NCBI RefSeq assembly: GCF_001428565.1
Contig: NZ_LMIA01000013.1
Coordinates: 133,029-197,028 of the forward strand
Reading direction: 5' to 3'
Length of the DNA: 64,000 nucleotides
Origin: Nocardioides sp. Root190
GTDB lineage: Bacteria; Actinomycetota; Actinomycetes; Propionibacteriales; Nocardioidaceae
The number at the start of each line of letters is the position of its first letter. Position 1 is the first letter of the stretch. A program made the position numbers and the translations under genes. The notes under the pieces are model-generated. The model was not told the DNA's origin and ran no database searches. It saw nothing but the letters and a program-made list of their open reading frames with translations. This document shows, piece by piece, positions 36,526 to 47,319 of the stretch.

Positions 36526-37629
36526 TCACTGGGCCGCGCGTGTGAACCTGATCGTGAACACAGCCCCGCGCCCTTCGCCGGCGCTATGCGCCGTGAGGCG
36601 GCCTCCGTGCGCCTCGACGATGGCTTGCGACACGGTCAAACCGATGCCTGATCCTTGGTGCTCGCGGTCTCGGGCTGTGTCGCCGCGGTAGAACCGTTCG
36701 AATAGGTGCGGCAACTGTCCCTCCGGAATCCCGTCGCCGGTGTCGGCAACTGAGACTTCCACGGCCCCGTCAGCGGCCTGCCGTCGGCGGATCATCACCG
36801 CGCCGCCAGGGGGTGTGTGCCGAAGGGCGTTGTCGAGAAGGTTGGTTAGCACTTGGAGCATCCGCGGACGGTCGATGGTGATGACGGTGTTCGAGCCGGG
36901 TTCCGCAACCAGTTGCACTCCCTTGATGGCGTAGGCGTCGAGGTGGCTGCGGACGGCACCTTTCACGAGGTCCTCCAGCGGCTCGGACGCGAGCTCGAGG
37001 TGAATCCGTCCTTCCTCGGCGCGTGAGACAGAGTCGATGTCGTTCGCCAACCGCGAGAGCCGCTCGACCTGGTCGACCAAGACCGTCCGGGTGCCCTCGG
37101 TCCACGGGGTGATGCCGTCCTCAAGACCCTCCAGGTAGGCGCTCAACGTCGCGACCGGTGTGCGCAGCTCGTGCGCGAGGTCGGAGAGGAGTCGTCGCCG
37201 GGTGTCCTCGGTCTGGGCCAGTTGGAAGGCCATCGTGTTGAACGCGGTCGCGAGTGAGTCCATCTCCGGTCCGGCACCGCCCACGGGAACTCGGGCCTCG
37301 TACTGGCCGTCCGACACGGCCGACGCCGCTTGGGTGAGTGCTGTCAGCGGGGCCTGGAAGCGACGTGTGAGGTACCAGGACACGAGAAGTGCGATGAGGG
37401 TTGCAGACGCCATAGCGACGCCGAGGGAGAGGACGCTCGCGGTCTGGTAGGCCTCCTCAACGTGGTGGACCTCGGAGGGGGTGGCGTCATGCTCGGCTTG
37501 GAGCAGATGGGCGTGGAACAGTGATGGGCCAACCAATGCGGCGATGGCGCCTGCGGTCGCGATCGCTGCGACGAGGACCAGCGCTTGGGCGAGAAGAAGG
37601 CGAGTGCCGATCGACCAGTTCGGGATCAC
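36526..37629 (-). CDS. Sensor histidine kinase
   Basis: 367 residues from GTG 37629, overlapping the response-regulator stop (GTGA). Two helices (about 10-35 and 64-86) frame a short external loop of about 30 residues containing several His (FHAHLLQAEHD, EVHHVEE). A HAMP domain, the phospho-accepting His153 in LAHELRTPVATL, and the ATPase motifs DNALRHTPP, DTGDGIPEGQLPHLFERF and GSGIGLTVSQ follow. The His-rich loop suggests metal sensing (CusS-like), but that is an inference. It forms an operon with the regulator at 37626. Confidence 0.93.
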   Translation of the reverse strand: MIPNWSIGTRLLLAQALVLVAAIATAGAIAALVGPSLFHAHLLQAEHDATPSEVHHVEEAYQTASVLSLGVAMASATLIALLVSWYLTRRFQAPLTALTQAASAVSDGQYEARVPVGGAGPEMDSLATAFNTMAFQLAQTEDTRRRLLSDLAHELRTPVATLSAYLEGLEDGITPWTEGTRTVLVDQVERLSRLANDIDSVSRAEEGRIHLELASEPLEDLVKGAVRSHLDAYAIKGVQLVAEPGSNTVITIDRPRMLQVLTNLLDNALRHTPPGGAVMIRRRQAADGAVEVSVADTGDGIPEGQLPHLFERFYRGDTARDREHQGSGIGLTVSQAIVEAHGGRLTAHSAGEGRGAVFTIRFTRAAQ

Positions 37630-38354
37630 TGCGGAGCCCCGCCGATGAATCGGTAGCCGACGCCGCGGACCGTGTCGATGAACTGCGGAGCCGCCGCTTC
37701 GTCCTGGAGCTTGCGGCGAGTGTGCGCGATGTGCACGTCGACGATGTGCAGGTCCCCCACCCAGTCCTCGCCCCACACGGCGTCGACCAGTTGGCGTCTG
37801 CTGAAGGCGCGCCTGGGCTTCTGGGCGAGGGCAACCAGAATGTCGAACTCCGTGCGTGTCAACGCAACCGGCTCAGACCCGAGGAGCACCTCACGGGCGG
37901 CCACGTCGACCGACAACCCGTCGAAGAGCAGCAGGCCATCGACTGACGGGGCCCGGACCATCTTGCTCGCCCGCGGTCGACGCAGTGCGGCCTGGACGCG
38001 CGCCACCAGCTCGCGCGGCGAGAACGGCTTCGTCAGGTAGTCGTCGGCGCCGACGCCCAGGCCGATCAGCTTGTCGACCTCGTCGTCTCGAGCGGTCACC
38101 ATCAAGACGTAGCAGTCGGAGAAGGTGCGGATCTCGCGGCACACCTCCACGCCGTCTTGGCCCGGCAACCCGAGATCGAGGATGACGAGGTCCGGGTTCA
38201 GATCACGTGCAGTGGACACGCCGTCCGGACCGGTGTGGACCTGGACCGCCTCGAACCCCGCCCGGGCCAGGTAGTCGGCGACGATCTGCGCCAGGGCGCG
38301 CTCGTCCTCCACGACCAGGATGGGTCCAGATGGCGGCGACTCGACTGACAGCAT
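37626..38354 (-). CDS. OmpR-family response regulator
   Basis: 242 residues from ATG 38354. The receiver domain has the phospho-accepting Asp60 in LVILDLGLPG, acidic residues near 16-17 and the lysine in LTKPF. The winged-helix DNA-binding domain (LTRTEFDILVALAQKPRRAF, VDVHIAHTRRKL, IDTVRGVGYRF) is at the C-terminus. It is transcribed first, with the kinase gene overlapping its stop. Metal-response is likely from the context (DUF305, SHOCT protein and ATPase nearby). Confidence 0.94.
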   Translation of the reverse strand: MLSVESPPSGPILVVEDERALAQIVADYLARAGFEAVQVHTGPDGVSTARDLNPDLVILDLGLPGQDGVEVCREIRTFSDCYVLMVTARDDEVDKLIGLGVGADDYLTKPFSPRELVARVQAALRRPRASKMVRAPSVDGLLLFDGLSVDVAAREVLLGSEPVALTRTEFDILVALAQKPRRAFSRRQLVDAVWGEDWVGDLHIVDVHIAHTRRKLQDEAAAPQFIDTVRGVGYRFIGGAPQ

Positions 38355-38506
38355 GATCAACAGTCTCCCTCGTCTGTGATGACCCGGCCTGCCGTCCGAG
38401 CCTTCCATGACGCCGGGGCGCGGGGATCTTCGTCAAACCTTCATGGTTTCGGTGCCGAATCCCAATCCGGAGCCGTCAGGGTTCGTGAGGTGAGCGAGGA
38501 GTTCGC

Positions 38507-38704
38507 GTGATGTGGCTGTGGGTCAGTCTGGGATTGGCGTCCCTGTGGTGCGCGGTCTGGGTTGCTGCCCGGTGGCTCACGACCCCGCGACGAACGTCGG
38601 AACCACCAAATGCGTTAGAGGTCCTGAGCGAGCGGCTCCGCCGGGGTGAGATCACCGACGAGCAGTACCGCCGCGATAGGCGGACGTACACGACCGGCCA
38701 CTAG
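38507..38704 (+). CDS. Small SHOCT-domain membrane protein
   Basis: 65 residues. One N-terminal helix (WLWVSLGLASLWCAVWVAA) and a C-terminal SHOCT motif, NALEVLSERLRRGEITDEQYRR. SHOCT proteins often accompany heavy-metal transporters in actinobacteria. The two-component system is divergent; the genes 38733, 38991 and 39687 follow on the same strand. Confidence 0.72.
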   Translation: MMWLWVSLGLASLWCAVWVAARWLTTPRRTSEPPNALEVLSERLRRGEITDEQYRRDRRTYTTGH

Positions 38705-38732
38705 GGCAACGATGAACCGACGGAGGTGGGAA

Positions 38733-38921
38733 GTGAGCCACGAGGACGCCGCGGTTCGACGACACCATCGCGCCGCACTCTGGGCCTGCCTGGTGGCTGT
38801 GCTGGTCGTCGCGGCGCTCCTGACCTGGGCTGAGCTGCCGGGTGAGGTGTTCGCGGCGCTGTTCGCTGTCACGGTGATGGCTGGGGTGATGTTCGTGACG
38901 AACCGCATCGAGAACCACTGA
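38733..38921 (+). CDS. Small two-helix membrane protein
   Basis: 62 residues from GTG 38733, preceded by GGAGG at 38722-38726; ATG 38712 in the same frame is an alternative. Two hydrophobic helices (ALWACLVAVLVVAALLTWA and EVFAALFAVTVMAGVMFVT) are separated by a short loop. No family was recognised. It lies 28 bases after the SHOCT gene. Confidence 0.6.
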   Translation: MSHEDAAVRRHHRAALWACLVAVLVVAALLTWAELPGEVFAALFAVTVMAGVMFVTNRIENH

Positions 38922-38990
38922 CCGCTGACGGTTGGCGCCGGGCTCACATCGTGATGCGCCTGGCAACCCTGCAAGGAGACCTGAGGAGAG

Positions 38991-39617
38991 ATGATGCGAC
39001 GGAAGAGTTGGGCCACCTTGGCGCTGCTGGTTGCTGCGGTACCCGCACTGGCGGCGTGCGGCGACGAGGGCAACGACCACGAATCGATGACGGGGACGGA
39101 CACGCCTTCGCGTGGCGACTCCTCGGCCGGCGACTCCACGGCGGAGTTCAACGACGCAGACGTCGAGTTTGCGACGGGCATGATCCCCCACCATCAGCAG
39201 GCGGTCGAGATGGCAGCCCTTGCCGAGACCCGCGCGCAGAGCCCAGAGGTGAAAAAGCTCGCCGCCGACATCAAAGCCGCCCAGGACCCCGAGATCCAGA
39301 CGATGACGGGTTGGCTGGAGAGCTGGGGCGAGCCGGTGCCGGGAAGTGAGCACGGCGGCCACGACATGTCCGAATCGATGCCCGAATCGATGCCCGGCAT
39401 GATGACCGCCGACGAGATGACCGAGCTGGAGGGCCTCTCGGGCGCCGAGTTCGACCAGATGTTCCTGACCATGATGATCGAGCACCACGAAGGTGCAGTC
39501 GAGATGGCGCAAGCCGAGCAGACCGATGGCCAGTTCCCCGATGCGATCGCCCTCGCTGAGGAGATCGAGACGGCGCAGAATAAGGAGATCGCGACGATGC
39601 GGGACCTGCTCAAGTAG
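38991..39617 (+). CDS. DUF305 lipoprotein
   Basis: 208 residues with a signal peptide and lipobox LAAC (Cys23). Two DUF305 halves carry FATGMIPHHQQAVEMAAL and MFLTMMIEHHEGAVEMAQAE; a His/Met-rich spacer (EHGGHDMSESMPESMPGMM) joins them. It is a paralogue of the gene at 21441, with the first half somewhat different. The Met and His clusters are likely copper or silver ligands. It follows the two small membrane proteins on the same strand. Confidence 0.9.
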   Translation: MMRRKSWATLALLVAAVPALAACGDEGNDHESMTGTDTPSRGDSSAGDSTAEFNDADVEFATGMIPHHQQAVEMAALAETRAQSPEVKKLAADIKAAQDPEIQTMTGWLESWGEPVPGSEHGGHDMSESMPESMPGMMTADEMTELEGLSGAEFDQMFLTMMIEHHEGAVEMAQAEQTDGQFPDAIALAEEIETAQNKEIATMRDLLK

Positions 39618-39686
39618 CAGCAACTACGTCCGCGCCTCCCGCCGAGCGCCATCAGCTCGGATCCAACCGGCCAGGAGATTCGCACC

Positions 39687-40277
39687 GTGCCCGTCATGTC
39701 CGCAGTCGAACGCGCCTTCTGCCGCAGCGCCGCGTGGGGGAGCTTCGCGCGACACGTCGTCCTTCCGTGGGCGCTCGAACGGCGCCCTCTGAGCGGGGAC
39801 GTCCTCGAGCTCGGTGGTGGTGCCGGTGCAATGGCCGACGGAGTAGCACGCAGGTTTCCCGACCTACGGCTGACCGTCACCGACCTGGATCCCGCAATGG
39901 TCGACGCGGCACGGCGCCGATTGACCCTTCGCGGAGTGACGGTGCAGCAGGCGGACGTGACGGCCATGACGTTCGAGGACGCCTCGTTCGACTACGTCAC
40001 CTCCTACCTGATGCTCCATCACGTCATCGAATGGAAGACGGCGCTCGCCGAGACCAGGAGGGTCCTGCGCCCAGGGGGCCAGCTTCTCGGCTACGACCTC
40101 ACCGACACTCCCACAGCCCGATGGATTCACCGCCTTGACCGATCTCCCCACCGGTTGCTGCGGCGCGACGACCTCGCGGATGGACTCGCCGCGGTCGGGT
40201 TCGAGGAGATCACCGTGTCCCCCACCCTCGGCGGGCAGGTCATGCGGTTCCGGGCAACGAAGGCGATCGATGCCTAG
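39687..40277 (+). CDS. Class I SAM-dependent methyltransferase
   Basis: 196 residues with the classic fold: VLELGGGAGAMADGVARRFP (SAM site), VTDLDPAMVDAARRR, FDYVTSYLMLHHV, and VLRPGGQLLGYDL. The family is the small UbiE/Methyltransf_11 type; the substrate is unknown. The GTG start is not certain. Its stop overlaps the DUF3152 gene start by eight bases, suggesting co-translation. Confidence 0.85.
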   Translation: MPVMSAVERAFCRSAAWGSFARHVVLPWALERRPLSGDVLELGGGAGAMADGVARRFPDLRLTVTDLDPAMVDAARRRLTLRGVTVQQADVTAMTFEDASFDYVTSYLMLHHVIEWKTALAETRRVLRPGGQLLGYDLTDTPTARWIHRLDRSPHRLLRRDDLADGLAAVGFEEITVSPTLGGQVMRFRATKAIDA

Positions 40278-41220
40278 AAGGACCGAACACCGGGGCGCAC
40301 CGCCCGGTCGCCGGGTCGCTGAGTCCGGCGAACATCGAGCCCACCGCGAGCCCCCGCCGCCTCGTGGACAACACCGGGCCGCCCGACCGGGGCGCCGACG
40401 CAAGCAACGCCGTCGCACCCGGGCCGTCGCAGTCGGTGTCGCGATCGGTATAGCGGCAGTGGCGTCCATCGGCGGCGTGGTCGCCGCCCCCCGGAATCAG
40501 GAGCCCGGCGCCCGGCAGCACGCAACCGACGGGGCGTCCCGCCTGCCTTCACCGATGCCCACGGCACACTCGACGGACGTTGCCGCCGCGCAGGCTGCGG
40601 ACATCGAGACCGACGCAAGTCGAGGGTCGAGCAACGAACTCAACCAAAACGTGCCCCCGGCCGGTGATGGCGCGGCCAAACTCATCGTCCCGGAGCGGGG
40701 CTCCGGCAGATTCGCCGTCGCGCCAGGTGCCTCAGTCACCTCCGGCCGCGGCAACCTGGTGACCTACTCCGTGGAGATCGAGAGCGACCTGGACCTGCCC
40801 CTGGTAGAGGTGGCCCGCCTGGTCGACGAGACGCTCGCGGACCGTCGCGGCTGGACCGCCGTCGCGGGACGCGCACTGCGCCGGGTCTCCGCGAACCCGA
40901 TGATCCGGATCCGGATCGCGACCCCCGAGACAGCCGACCGACTGTGTGCGCCCCTCGACACCGGCGGCCGCCTGTCCTGCCGCAACGGCGAGAACGTGGT
41001 CCTCAACGCGTGGCGCTGGGCGAACGGCGCCGGCGGCTATGAGAGAAACCTCGCCAACTACCGGCGCTACCTGATCAACCACGAGGTCGGACACGCCCTC
41101 GGCTTCGACCACGCCTCCTGTCCGGGCCCAGGGGCGATCGCGCCCGCCATGCTGCAGCAGACCAAGGGCCTCGATGGCTGCACCCCCAATCCCTGGCCGG
41201 CCACAGGAGGGGCGCGCTGA
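40270..41220 (+). CDS. DUF3152 family zinc-peptidase-like membrane-anchored protein
   Basis: 316 residues from ATG 40270. The first 60 residues are basic and Pro-rich, then one helix (AVGVAIGIAAVASIGGVVAA) and a linker. The C-terminal domain carries NHEVGHALGFDHASC, an HExGHxxGxxH zinc site, and shares YRRYL and LCAPL segments with the paralogue at 8677. It overlaps the methyltransferase by eight bases. The DUF3152 substrate is unknown. Confidence 0.82.
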   Translation: MPRRTEHRGAPPGRRVAESGEHRAHREPPPPRGQHRAARPGRRRKQRRRTRAVAVGVAIGIAAVASIGGVVAAPRNQEPGARQHATDGASRLPSPMPTAHSTDVAAAQAADIETDASRGSSNELNQNVPPAGDGAAKLIVPERGSGRFAVAPGASVTSGRGNLVTYSVEIESDLDLPLVEVARLVDETLADRRGWTAVAGRALRRVSANPMIRIRIATPETADRLCAPLDTGGRLSCRNGENVVLNAWRWANGAGGYERNLANYRRYLINHEVGHALGFDHASCPGPGAIAPAMLQQTKGLDGCTPNPWPATGGAR

Positions 41221-41276
41221 GAGCGATTCAGAGGACATCTCCGTCGATCTCACCCACAGGCGTCCGGATTCGGCGC

Positions 41277-41590
41277 ATGGATCTCCAAGACCTACAGCCT
41301 GTCGTTCAGGCTCACCTGACGACGTTCCCGAGAGGGTTCTTCGCGCGTCTCGGTTCGCGGTTCCTCACCCGCTACTTCCGCACGTTCCTCGACGGTCCCC
41401 TGGCGGTAGCGCTCGTGGTCGAACGCGACCGGTCCTTCGGGGCTACATCGTCAGTGTCCTGGACCCAGTGCCGCACCGCCAGCTGTTGCTGACCTACCAC
41501 GGTGCATCGCTCGCACTGCTCGGTCTACTCGGTCTCATGCGACGCCCGCCCCTGCTGATCGGCTTCCTGCGGACCAGGATTCGCCGGTAC
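41277..41590 (+). pseudogene. Frameshifted and truncated GNAT-like gene
   Basis: The frame from ATG 41277 reads DLQPVVQAHLTTFPRGFFARLGSRFLTRYF and continues to about 41430. Then the sense moves to another frame (GYIVSVLDPVPHRQLLLTYH, then LLGLMRRPPLLIGFLRTRI) with no start of its own. Together they look like the first half of a small acetyltransferase-type protein. The rest is missing, and its end overlaps the small gene on the opposite strand. I call it a broken gene. Confidence 0.55.
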
Positions 41591-41725
41591 CGGGCCACCC
41601 TCCTCGGACTCGAGGTCGGCACGAACAACAGCCAGGACAAGCAGCGCGACCAGGACCGAGAAGCCCGCCATCGCTATGGTCATGGCCAGCCAGCCGGGCC
41701 AACCCCAATCGTGGTCCCACCACAT
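41525..41725 (-). CDS. Small one-helix membrane protein, divergent from csoR
   Basis: 66 residues from ATG 41725. WWDHDWGWPGWLAMTIAMAG begins a Trp/His-rich external end, then a helix (FSVLVALLVLAVV) and an acidic/Pro-rich tail. This layout is common among small proteins beside copper ATPases, which often end in a SHOCT motif; here the SHOCT motif is absent, perhaps because the 3' end overlaps the broken gene. The CsoR box at 41857 lies about 130 bases upstream. Confidence 0.58.
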   Translation of the reverse strand: MWWDHDWGWPGWLAMTIAMAGFSVLVALLVLAVVRADLESEEGGPVPANPGPQEADQQGRASHETE

Positions 41726-41856
41726 GACGACATCCCTTCGATTCCTTGCCTCCCCTCTCATCCTGACCACCCGGACCCGCACGGCACAGGGCAATTGGCC
41801 CTTGAACGCAGCCCCAAAGGACCTGCCAAACCCGGGACCTTCGCGGCTTGCGCAAA

Positions 41857-41871
41857 TACCCCTAAGGGGTA
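41857..41871. promoter_or_regulatory. Putative CsoR-type operator C
   Basis: A perfect inverted repeat TACCCCTAAGGGGTA, 12 bases before csoR ATG 41883, between csoR and the divergent small membrane gene. It is the best-formed CsoR-like box in the window. Confidence 0.78.
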
Positions 41872-41882
41872 ATGGTCGAGTC

Positions 41883-42194
41883 ATGGTCGAAAAGCCGAGC
41901 ACCAGACCGGCCACACCCGCGTATCACGCTGATACTCACGCGTTGGTCAACCGACTGCGCCGCATCGAGGGACAGGTCCGCGGCCTGCAGCGCATGGTCG
42001 AGACCGAGGCCTACTGCATCGACATCCTCACCCAGGTCTCCGCAGTTACCAAGGCACTGCAGAACGTTGCGGTGTCCCTGCTCGACGACCACCTGCGCCA
42101 CTGCGTCACCGACGCCGCCCGCCTCAGCCCCGAGGAAGGCAGCCACAAACTCGAGGAGGCAACCCATGCCATCGCCCGACTCATCCGCTCCTGA
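41883..42194 (+). CDS. csoR: CsoR-type copper-sensing repressor (second copy)
   Basis: 103 residues. DUF156 fold (LVNRLRRIEGQVRGLQRMVE) with Cys45, His70 and Cys74, the CsoR Cu(I) ligands at spacing 25 and 4. It is similar to the copy at 25548 but differs in the N-terminus and helix ends. It precedes the second P-type ATPase. An autoregulatory box lies directly upstream. The ATG chosen is 12 bases after the box, so a leaderless or very short leader transcript is possible. Confidence 0.92.
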   Translation: MVEKPSTRPATPAYHADTHALVNRLRRIEGQVRGLQRMVETEAYCIDILTQVSAVTKALQNVAVSLLDDHLRHCVTDAARLSPEEGSHKLEEATHAIARLIRS

Positions 42195-42297
42195 ACAACC
42201 CTCGCCGGACGGCCGCCCCGAAACCGAAACCGAAACCGAGCCCGGCTTGAGCCTTCCGCTCACGACCGGCCTTGCTCCACGCGCCACGACGGAGAAC

Positions 42298-44745
<2,448 letters not shown>

Positions 44746-45081
44746 GCCAGCGACCGGTCTGCGCGCGTTTGAAGCAGGCAACAGTGGTGATCGCGGGACC
44801 GATCCATGTTTCGGGAAGGTCGCAACACCCAGGTGCTACGGCGTCCGCCGCGAAAGCCCGGGAGGAAGCCTTCAACGCACGGCGATCACGCGCCCGACGG
44901 CCGGGCGCTCGCGGACTTCGCCTTCCACGAGCGCCCGACAGGCTGGCCGTGGTCCACGCAAGACCCTCAGGCATGCGCGACCCAATGTCCGGCCCTCACA
45001 ACGGCCTGCGTGATCGACGATGTACGGAGGTTCCGTGCGCAGGGCCCGAACGCCGATCCGCCGACTGACGCGTTGCGGCGC
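44746..45081. other. Intergenic region, nothing recognised
   Basis: 336 bases after the ATPase. Short frames here show no family features or ribosome site. The decayed DUF305 gene lies just beyond it. Confidence 0.4.
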
Positions 45082-45350
45082 CTACTCATTCCCGAGCTGG
45101 GTCTCCATCTCGTCGATCTCGGCCTCTTGCGACGCGAAGATCATCTCGGCGAGGTCAACGGCGGCAGTCTACTCCCCCCTCGGACGTCGCCGCGCTGGCC
45201 GTCTTGATGGCGCCCTCATGGTGCTCGACCATCATCTCCTGCCACATCTGCTCGAGCGCCTCACCCTCGGCTGACTCGAGTGCGTTCATCTCCTCCACGC
45301 TCATCATTCCCGGCAGATCTGATCCCGGCTCGCCGCCGCCTGTTTGACAA
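45082..45350 (-). pseudogene. Decayed DUF305 gene
   Basis: On the minus strand one frame encodes SDLPGMMSVEEMNALESAEG then EQMWQEMMVEHHEGAIKTAS, as in the middle of DUF305 proteins. After about 45180 the sense moves to another frame (AAVDLAEMIFASQEAEIDEM and TQLGNE, then stop at 45082-45084), matching the usual C-terminus. An in-frame stop lies between. The N-terminal half and the signal peptide are missing. It is a third, broken DUF305 copy. Confidence 0.65.
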
Positions 45351-45603
45351 TCGCCGTGGCCATAGCAGGTCCGGATCTGTGAGGAATCGCCCAAATTGGT
45401 GCCTCCGTAATCCCGTGTGATGCGCATGAGGCGGTAGCGGCTGTCGCCAGACGTGTCGTCGACCACAAGGGAGGCGCAGGCGCGTGCTCGCCGTGAAGGC
45501 CACGGGAGTAGGCGTGGAAGTGATGAGGCGCAGTAGCCGCCTTTCGTTAATGCGGTGCGGAACCGACGCGTCACCTTCGTCGCAACCCATTGCGGTGGTC
45601 TTC

Positions 45604-46632
45604 TTAGCGTCCCGGTGCTGGTCGGCCTCCGCTCGGCTGAGTGCGCGACTGGTCACGCGGCGGGCCGATGGGCTTTGGCAGGAAGGACTCGTCAACGTCG
45701 CAGGTCAGGCCTCGCAACCTGGCCTGGTGCCGCTCCCACTCTCTGGGATGAATGCCGTCCTGAAGAACCGAGGCAACGACTGCCGCCATGGGATACGGCA
45801 GATCTGCGGGCACTTGATCGAGCGCACACCACGCCTTCGCACCATCACCGCGCAACCAACAGGCGAAGCCGAGCAGGGAGGCTGGTGCCGCGCGAACACC
45901 GTCAGGGCCGCGGCGGGTGAGATCACTCCAGACTGCTACGTGGGAACTGGAGCTCTCCACACTGATGTCATCCCAGACCGCGTCCCGGGTACTGAGCGTC
46001 TCCAGGGCCACCAGCATCCGGGCACCGTCGACATCTGAGAGTCGGTTGCCGTCGGCGTGAAACTGGTCGAGCCGGCCCAGTACCCACCTGTTCTCCGTCG
46101 CCCGGCCGCTGGTCTGTGCAGCGGCTCGCGCCTCGGCTAGCAAACGGGAGATTGGTGCGCGGCTACCGACCATGGAGGCCGCGAGGGCTGCCCGGTTGGT
46201 TGCGGGCTGGGCGATGCCGGCCAGCACGGCCGCCGCAGCGATGCGCTCAGCAGCCGTATGCGTCTGCAGGCCGGTGACACCGCTGTCGAACTCGCGCCAG
46301 CGGTCGCCATCGGACCACAACCGGAGGTGAGTATCGATGCCCAGACTCGCAAGGCGGTCAGACAGGTCCTCGCTGCCCAACCTTGCGAAGAGCCGGTTCT
46401 CGGTGAAGCAAAGAATTGCGACCCGCGCACCAGGGCGTGCGTGACGCCCGTAGGGGCCACTCAGGGCGTCCCAGACCTGCTCCCGGTCCGATGCCGACTT
46501 CGGCATGTCGACGCGGGTGACCGGCAATCCGGGACGGAGGGGAAGAAGCACGATCGACTCTTCCGGGTTGAATCCAAGAATGTGCGGCACCGCGGCCAGC
46601 AGCTCATCCGGCGTGTTCACGACAAGATCCAT
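45604..46632 (-). CDS. DUF4192 family protein
   Basis: 342 residues from ATG 46632. The start VVNTPDELLAAVPHILGFNP followed by EESIVLLPLRPG is the signature of DUF4192, an actinobacterial family without known function. A helical middle (HTAAERIAAAAVLAG) and WLRGDGAKAWCALDQV, a segment often seen in these proteins, follow. The stop of the upstream coiled-coil gene overlaps its start (TGATG), so the two are coupled. Both are divergent from the relaxase gene and probably belong to the mobile element. Confidence 0.82.
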   Translation of the reverse strand: MDLVVNTPDELLAAVPHILGFNPEESIVLLPLRPGLPVTRVDMPKSASDREQVWDALSGPYGRHARPGARVAILCFTENRLFARLGSEDLSDRLASLGIDTHLRLWSDGDRWREFDSGVTGLQTHTAAERIAAAAVLAGIAQPATNRAALAASMVGSRAPISRLLAEARAAAQTSGRATENRWVLGRLDQFHADGNRLSDVDGARMLVALETLSTRDAVWDDISVESSSSHVAVWSDLTRRGPDGVRAAPASLLGFACWLRGDGAKAWCALDQVPADLPYPMAAVVASVLQDGIHPREWERHQARLRGLTCDVDESFLPKPIGPPRDQSRTQPSGGRPAPGR

Positions 46633-46973
46633 CACGCACCCGCTCCTCCGCCCGCAGTGCCGACTGGTCCGCTCGGCCTGTCGGTGACGTCCAACTGCCG
46701 TAGCCGCCTGGCCTCGCGCAGGGTCAGGGACTCGCCGCACCACTCGACGGCCTCGCCCAACGACAGGCCCTCCGCCACGGTCAAGTCGCGCAACGCCTCC
46801 CCGGCACGTTTCTCTGTCTCAGACACGGCCGCGTCTCGTTCGCCGATCGCGACCATGACCTGCTCGGCCAGTTCGATGACCCGTCGCTCCCGTTCGGCGC
46901 GTTCGCTCCGTCTCTTGTCGGCCATCTCGCGTGCCGTACGCCGTGCCTGCTGTCTGATGGTCTGCTGACTCAT
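46632..46973 (-). CDS. Coiled-coil protein associated with the relaxase locus
   Basis: 113 residues from ATG 46973. The first 60 residues are a charged coiled coil (TAREMADKRRSERAERERRV), followed by an amphipathic segment and GESLTLREARRLRQLDVT, then a Gly/Ala-rich end. Upstream residues in the frame are rejected as shadow. Such small proteins sit next to TraA in other actinobacterial elements by my recollection, so an accessory role at the transfer origin is possible but unproven. Confidence 0.6.
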   Translation of the reverse strand: MSQQTIRQQARRTAREMADKRRSERAERERRVIELAEQVMVAIGERDAAVSETEKRAGEALRDLTVAEGLSLGEAVEWCGESLTLREARRLRQLDVTDRPSGPVGTAGGGAGA

Positions 46974-47319
46974 CCGGTCCTCACTTGTCTCCGAGGCAAG
47001 CCCACGTGGGCTCTGACAGTCACCTAGGACACCCGCCGGCTTCCGTGCGATCACGAACATGAAGATCTGCCCTCTGCACCAGCGCGATTCAGACCTGCGA
47101 TCCGAGCCGCGAGCTGCCGTCCGAACACGTACGCCTCGCCCGTCATCGACCTCGATCAGCGTCCCCCCAACTTTTTGCGACCGACGAAGTGCCACACACC
47201 TAGTGCATTCCCGGTAGTAAGGCCGCGTGTCCACTCCCCGTTGACGATGACGAACGCCGGCGTTGTGGCCTGAATTCCGATCGCACCCATCGCGCTTCTG
47301 CCCCTTGTTGGTTGTGACG
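46974..47319. other. Divergent promoter region, possible transfer origin
   Basis: 346 bases between the minus-strand coiled-coil gene and the plus-strand relaxase gene. Origins of transfer of MobF-type elements commonly sit next to the relaxase. I could not identify a nic site; the stretch near 47170-47220 has an A/T-rich part (AACTTTTTGCG) within GC-rich DNA. The assignment is positional only. Confidence 0.35.

Noticed and set aside
45484..46038. 184-residue plus-strand frame
   Set aside because: Antisense to the DUF4192 gene with no recognisable features.
46974..47319. Defined oriT nic site
   Set aside because: Position is right but no known nic sequence was recognised; only a positional suggestion is made.
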